The translations under genes and the position numbers were made by a program. Of a stretch of 9,138 bases of DNA, positions 7,217 through 9,138 are shown in pieces. The stretch spans positions 1-9,138 of the forward strand of contig CAZSNT010000266.1 of NCBI GenBank assembly GCA_964607765.1. Direction: 5' to 3'. Source of the stretch: CAZSNT01 sp964607765. Lineage in GTDB: Bacteria > Verrucomicrobiota > Lentisphaeria > Oligosphaerales > JABHEG01. The notes beneath the pieces are model-generated. The model searched no databases and had not been told where the DNA came from. It saw only the letters and a list, made by a program, of their open reading frames with translations. Within the stretch, counting starts at the first letter, position 1, and every line of letters starts with the position of its first letter.

Positions 7217-7269
7217 AGTATACTGCAGGATACGCCAGTACACAGCACTACAGTACACTAGAGTAAACT
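7217..7269. repeat. Helically phased iteron array, candidate tubC-like centromere
   Basis: Five 8 bp motifs lie here: AGTATACT (7217), AGGATACG (7227), AGTACACA (7237), AGTACACT (7252) and AGTAAACT (7262). Steps between starts are 10, 10, 15 and 10 bp, about one helical turn or one and a half. The first copy is its own reverse complement. A sixth, exact AGTATACT lies at 7566-7573, over the -10 box of the promoter of the winged-helix gene. In known TubRZC systems the DNA-binding TubR binds iterons just upstream of tubR, both to capture DNA and to repress the operon. The match of array, position and a copy in the promoter supports that role here; binding itself is inferred. The array sits in AT-richer DNA than its surroundings. 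Confidence 0.6.
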
Positions 7270-7510
7270 AAGAATGGAAGAGGGGGCAGAAGAGGGGTGG
7301 GGCGGCAGGAGGAGCTTAGCTAAAGGCGGCGGTGTAAGGTTAAGCAACGCAAGGGGATAAGGCGCTGATGGCGGCCTCGGCACAGGGGGAGGATGCATGG
7401 GGAACCGTGCAAGGGCGCTGCGGGCGGCACGCAGCTCAGAGAGGCGAACGGGCGGCCGAAGACCCGGCCCGGCGCGCAATGGAGTTCGGCCGGAACCGCC
7501 CTCTGGAGCC

Positions 7511-7541
7511 CCGAGAATGCAGGGAACAGCGACATTCTCGG
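7511..7541. promoter_or_regulatory. Perfect 9 bp inverted repeat just upstream of the -35 box
   Basis: CCGAGAATG (7511-7519) and CATTCTCGG (7533-7541) are exact reverse complements separated by 13 bases, ending 3 bp before the TTGACA box at 7545. Its place suggests an operator or activator site. A terminator for leftward or rightward transcripts is less likely as no T-run follows on either side. Confidence 0.55.
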
Positions 7542-7544
7542 CGT

Positions 7545-7573
7545 TTGACAACGCGTTTTGTCTTAAGTATACT
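7545..7573 (+). promoter_or_regulatory. Near-consensus sigma-70 promoter of the tubR-tubZ operon
   Basis: TTGACA (7545-7550) and TATACT (7568-7573) are separated by exactly 17 bp: a perfect -35 and a five-of-six -10. Transcription would begin near 7580, leaving a leader of about 46 bases before ATG 7627. The -10 box is part of AGTATACT (7566-7573), identical to the first iteron at 7217, and overlaps a second palindrome ACTATAGT (7571-7578). A protein bound there would block RNA polymerase, as expected for autorepression. The spacer holds a further small dyad, GACAA/TTGTC (7547-7562). Confidence 0.8.
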
Positions 7574-7626
7574 ATAGTTCCGTACAGTTGGTGTAATCGA
7601 GCGCCAGACCGGGTGACGAGGCGGCC

Positions 7627-7953
7627 ATGGAAAGCCTGTTCGAGGAACAAGTCAGACGCCTGCAGCAGAGCCATTGCCAGATTCTGTCCTGGGCCGCGCA
7701 GGCAGAGGATCGCCAGACAAAATACAACATCACCAACTGCTTCGATGACCTCAAATTCATCGGCATTACACGTACGAAACAGAATGCCGTGGCCGCTGTC
7801 GAAGCCTTGCATCTGCTCGGCTTCATCGACGTGCGCGATGAGGGGAACAGGAAGAACATCTACATCACCAAGTACGGCGCAAAGGCCTTGGAAGCCATCG
7901 TGTTGAGCGGGACGTTTGTTCCGGAGCCGTCCGTGTTTCTGGAGGGACGCTGA
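7627..7953 (+). CDS. tubR: Winged-helix DNA-binding protein, TubR-like
   Basis: A 108-residue protein with a C-terminal winged helix: helix-turn-helix at about residues 37-64 (FIGITRTKQNAVAAVEALHLLG, with TRTKQNAVAAVEAL as likely recognition helix) followed by a beta wing FIDVRDEGNRKNIYITKYG (66-84) and a last helix AKALEAIVL. Size and fold fit TubR, the ArsR-like dimeric adaptor of type III plasmid segregation, but also fit small MarR/ArsR regulators. Naming rests mainly on the next gene, a TubZ-like GTPase starting 1 bp after this stop, and on the iteron array upstream, the same tubC-tubR-tubZ order as in Bacillus plasmids. ATG 7627 is preceded by GAGG at 7618-7621 with a 5-base gap. It probably represses its own promoter through the AGTATACT site over the -10 box. 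Confidence 0.78.
   Translation: MESLFEEQVRRLQQSHCQILSWAAQAEDRQTKYNITNCFDDLKFIGITRTKQNAVAAVEALHLLGFIDVRDEGNRKNIYITKYGAKALEAIVLSGTFVPEPSVFLEGR
7941..7946 (+). promoter_or_regulatory. Strong ribosome binding site that fixes the tubZ start
   Basis: GGAGGG lies 8 bases before ATG 7955, inside the last codons of the winged-helix gene. It favours ATG 7955 over the ATG at 7916, which would overlap the upstream gene and add 13 residues before the beta strand that opens the GTPase fold. Confidence 0.8.
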
Positions 7954-7954
7954 G

Positions 7955-9052
7955 ATGACAATCGGGATCGGTGGAGCAGGTAGCAAGATCGCCGCGAAAC
8001 TGGACGCAAACGCGACCATTGTTAATGTGTCGGAGACGGAGCTGAACAAGGTCGAGGCGGGCCGCCGAATCCTGGCCGTGGTGCATGCACCACGCGGCCA
8101 GTTCAGGGGCTCGCGCAAGAACCCGGAAATCGGGCACGACGCCTACCTGTCGGTCAAACGTGAGCTGCTGGACCTGGCCCAGGGCAACATGGTCATCAGC
8201 TCGACGGGCGGCGGGACGGGCAATGGGATCGTGGCAGGGCTGCTGAGCGACCTGGCCACCCTCGCCTCGGTGCAGCCGAACGACAAAGCGTGTTTTGCGC
8301 TCGTTCTGCCCTACCCCAACCTGGAACCCGCGGAATACACCAAGAACACCATCACGTTCATGCAGACGGCCCTGTCAGAGGCCATCGACAGCGGCAATAC
8401 GGGCAACATCATCCTGTTCTCGAACCTGCTCAAGTTCCAGTCCCGCCTGCCCGAGGACGAGTACAACAGGATGCTGGTGGACTCGTTGCGCGTATTCCTG
8501 TCCGTGCCGGAGAAGAACGAGAAACTCAAACTGCTCGACGGCCACATCGATTTCGAGGACTTTACGCTCTTTACATCGCGGCCGTACTTCAACCACTTCA
8601 CGTATTTCGACTACGACCCCGCGGAGTCCTTCGAGAAGCAGCTGAACGAGAACATCAATCCGCTGCTCCTGCCCCCGGAGGCCCCCATAGAGACCCTGTT
8701 CCTGCTGGAGGTACCCACGGGTGGGGATCCCACGTCGTTCTACGACATTCTCGAGTTCTTTGCGGCCACCAACGCACCGCCCGTCTACAGCGTGGTGGAG
8801 AACCCGGCACGGGAGCAGCCGTTCGTCACCGTTTCGCTGTTGTACTCGCGCAAGCCGGCCGAGCTCCTGGACGACTTCAACCGCATCTCGGAAGCGCACG
8901 CGAAAGCGAAGGTCCGCAAGTCGGTGGAACAGCACGTTGCTCTGCCCATTCTCGAGGTCAATATCGAGAAGGAAGCGAAGAAGGTGGCAAAGCAGCGGGG
9001 CGGCAGCGAAGACGACATCCTCGTGGTGCTGAAGCGCCTGGGCAAGCTGTAA
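7955..9052 (+). CDS. tubZ: Tubulin/FtsZ-superfamily GTPase, TubZ-like
   Basis: A 365-residue GTPase likely to form a GTP-driven filament. It opens directly with strand S1 and loop T1, TIGIGGAGSKIAAKL (2-16). NVSETELNKV (24-33) fits T2 and HAPRGQFRGSRKNPEIG (44-60) fits T3. SSTGGGTGNGIV (82-93) is the tubulin signature loop T4. PYPNLEPAEY (119-128) fits T5, and NIILFSNLL (151-159) the strand with the base-contacting Asn. GHIDFEDF (196-203) is the T7 loop with both hydrolysis aspartates (D199, D202 by alignment to NxDxxD of FtsZ), though the Asn is His here. It lacks the FtsZ C-terminal peptide and ends in a helix-rich basic tail (IEKEAKKVAKQRGG, then LVVLKRLGKL), reminiscent of the TubZ tail that contacts TubR. 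It differs from FtsZ in length, loops and context. A divergent FtsZ-like protein with another role is the alternative. Two in-frame stops, TAA TAG, end it. Confidence 0.83.
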   Translation: MTIGIGGAGSKIAAKLDANATIVNVSETELNKVEAGRRILAVVHAPRGQFRGSRKNPEIGHDAYLSVKRELLDLAQGNMVISSTGGGTGNGIVAGLLSDLATLASVQPNDKACFALVLPYPNLEPAEYTKNTITFMQTALSEAIDSGNTGNIILFSNLLKFQSRLPEDEYNRMLVDSLRVFLSVPEKNEKLKLLDGHIDFEDFTLFTSRPYFNHFTYFDYDPAESFEKQLNENINPLLLPPEAPIETLFLLEVPTGGDPTSFYDILEFFAATNAPPVYSVVENPAREQPFVTVSLLYSRKPAELLDDFNRISEAHAKAKVRKSVEQHVALPILEVNIEKEAKKVAKQRGGSEDDILVVLKRLGKL

Positions 9053-9138
9053 TAGACGCTCTCCCCCCCCAATGCTATCAACTTTCTATGGAGCGTGCAC
9101 ACTGGCGTGTTCTGACTGCCCGCCGCACGGTCACGCTG
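9053..9138. other. Sequence after the tubulin gene, no gene seen
   Basis: Contains a run of eight C (9063-9070) and a spaced inverted repeat AGCGTG (9092-9097)/CACGCT (9132-9137). No start of a further gene and no clear terminator is visible before the window ends, so a third gene such as a TubY-like regulator cannot be excluded. Confidence 0.5.

Larger units (their letters stand above)
7057..7626. other. Gene-free region between mreC and the tubulin operon
   Basis: No reading frame here has a good start, binding site and domain. It holds: a 5 bp GC hairpin (GGGGG/CCCCC, 7080-7095) shortly after mreC without a T-run; an iteron-like array at 7217-7269; a purine-rich tract at 7271-7314 with G-runs at 7282-7286, 7294-7297 and 7299-7302; the palindrome TTAGCTAA at 7316-7323; a perfect 9 bp inverted repeat at 7511-7541; and a strong promoter at 7545-7573. 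The mix suggests a cis-acting control and possible segregation site for the downstream genes rather than decayed mreD. Confidence 0.7.

Noticed and set aside
7282..7302. G-quadruplex in the purine-rich tract
   Set aside because: Only three runs of four or more G lie within usual loop lengths; no clear fourth run.
7397..7906. Plus-strand frame of 169 codons in the region before and across tubR
   Set aside because: Arg-rich start, no ribosome binding site of note and it crosses the promoter and tubR in another frame.
7258..8118. 286-codon minus-strand frame across the gap, tubR and the start of tubZ
   Set aside because: Opposes two genes with family motifs and has a Pro/Leu-rich low-complexity C-terminus; no domain seen.

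Overview
The window reads as chromosomal DNA of a GC-rich Gram-negative bacterium. Evidence for an outer membrane is a lipid A-type (LpxL/HtrB) acyltransferase, a lipoprotein with a clear lipobox and an exported parvulin-type prolyl isomerase. Short overlaps between genes, GTG and TTG starts and the gene mix would fit a PVC-group lineage (Verrucomicrobiota, Kiritimatiellota or Lentisphaerota), but this is only an impression; no rRNA or tRNA is present to fix the taxonomy.

Layout. Positions 1-477 are non-coding and repetitive: just over three copies of an 82-83 bp tandem repeat with internal inverted repeats, then a 30 bp sequence repeated at a 48 bp interval. Positions 478-3488 hold a minus-strand operon of three genes (lipoprotein, exported parvulin PPIase, SAM-dependent methyltransferase) with a 3 bp gap and a 4 bp overlap. 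A short divergent gap (3489-3583) separates it from a plus-strand cluster: RNase PH (rph), an acidic exported protein of unknown function, an LpxL/HtrB-like acyltransferase and MreC. The first three of these overlap at their start/stop codons. The cluster mixes RNA 3'-end processing with envelope functions. mreC has no mreB or mreD beside it in the window.

After mreC comes about 570 bp without a convincing gene, then two tightly linked genes that are the main discovery. The first is a 108-residue winged-helix protein and the second, 1 bp later, is a 365-residue tubulin/FtsZ-superfamily GTPase with the glycine-rich phosphate loop (STGGGTGNG) and the two T7-loop aspartates. This pair matches the layout of the type III (TubR-TubZ-tubC) segregation systems known from Bacillus plasmids and a clostridial phage. 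Upstream, five copies of an 8 bp motif (AGTAnACT-like) lie mostly 10 bp apart at 7217-7269, and a sixth exact copy overlaps the -10 box of a near-consensus sigma-70 promoter (TTGACA-17 bp-TATACT). This suggests a centromere plus autoregulatory operator. A TubRZC-like system in a GC-rich, Gram-negative chromosomal setting is unexpected and may mark an integrated plasmid or phage, or a resident tubulin-like filament with another job.
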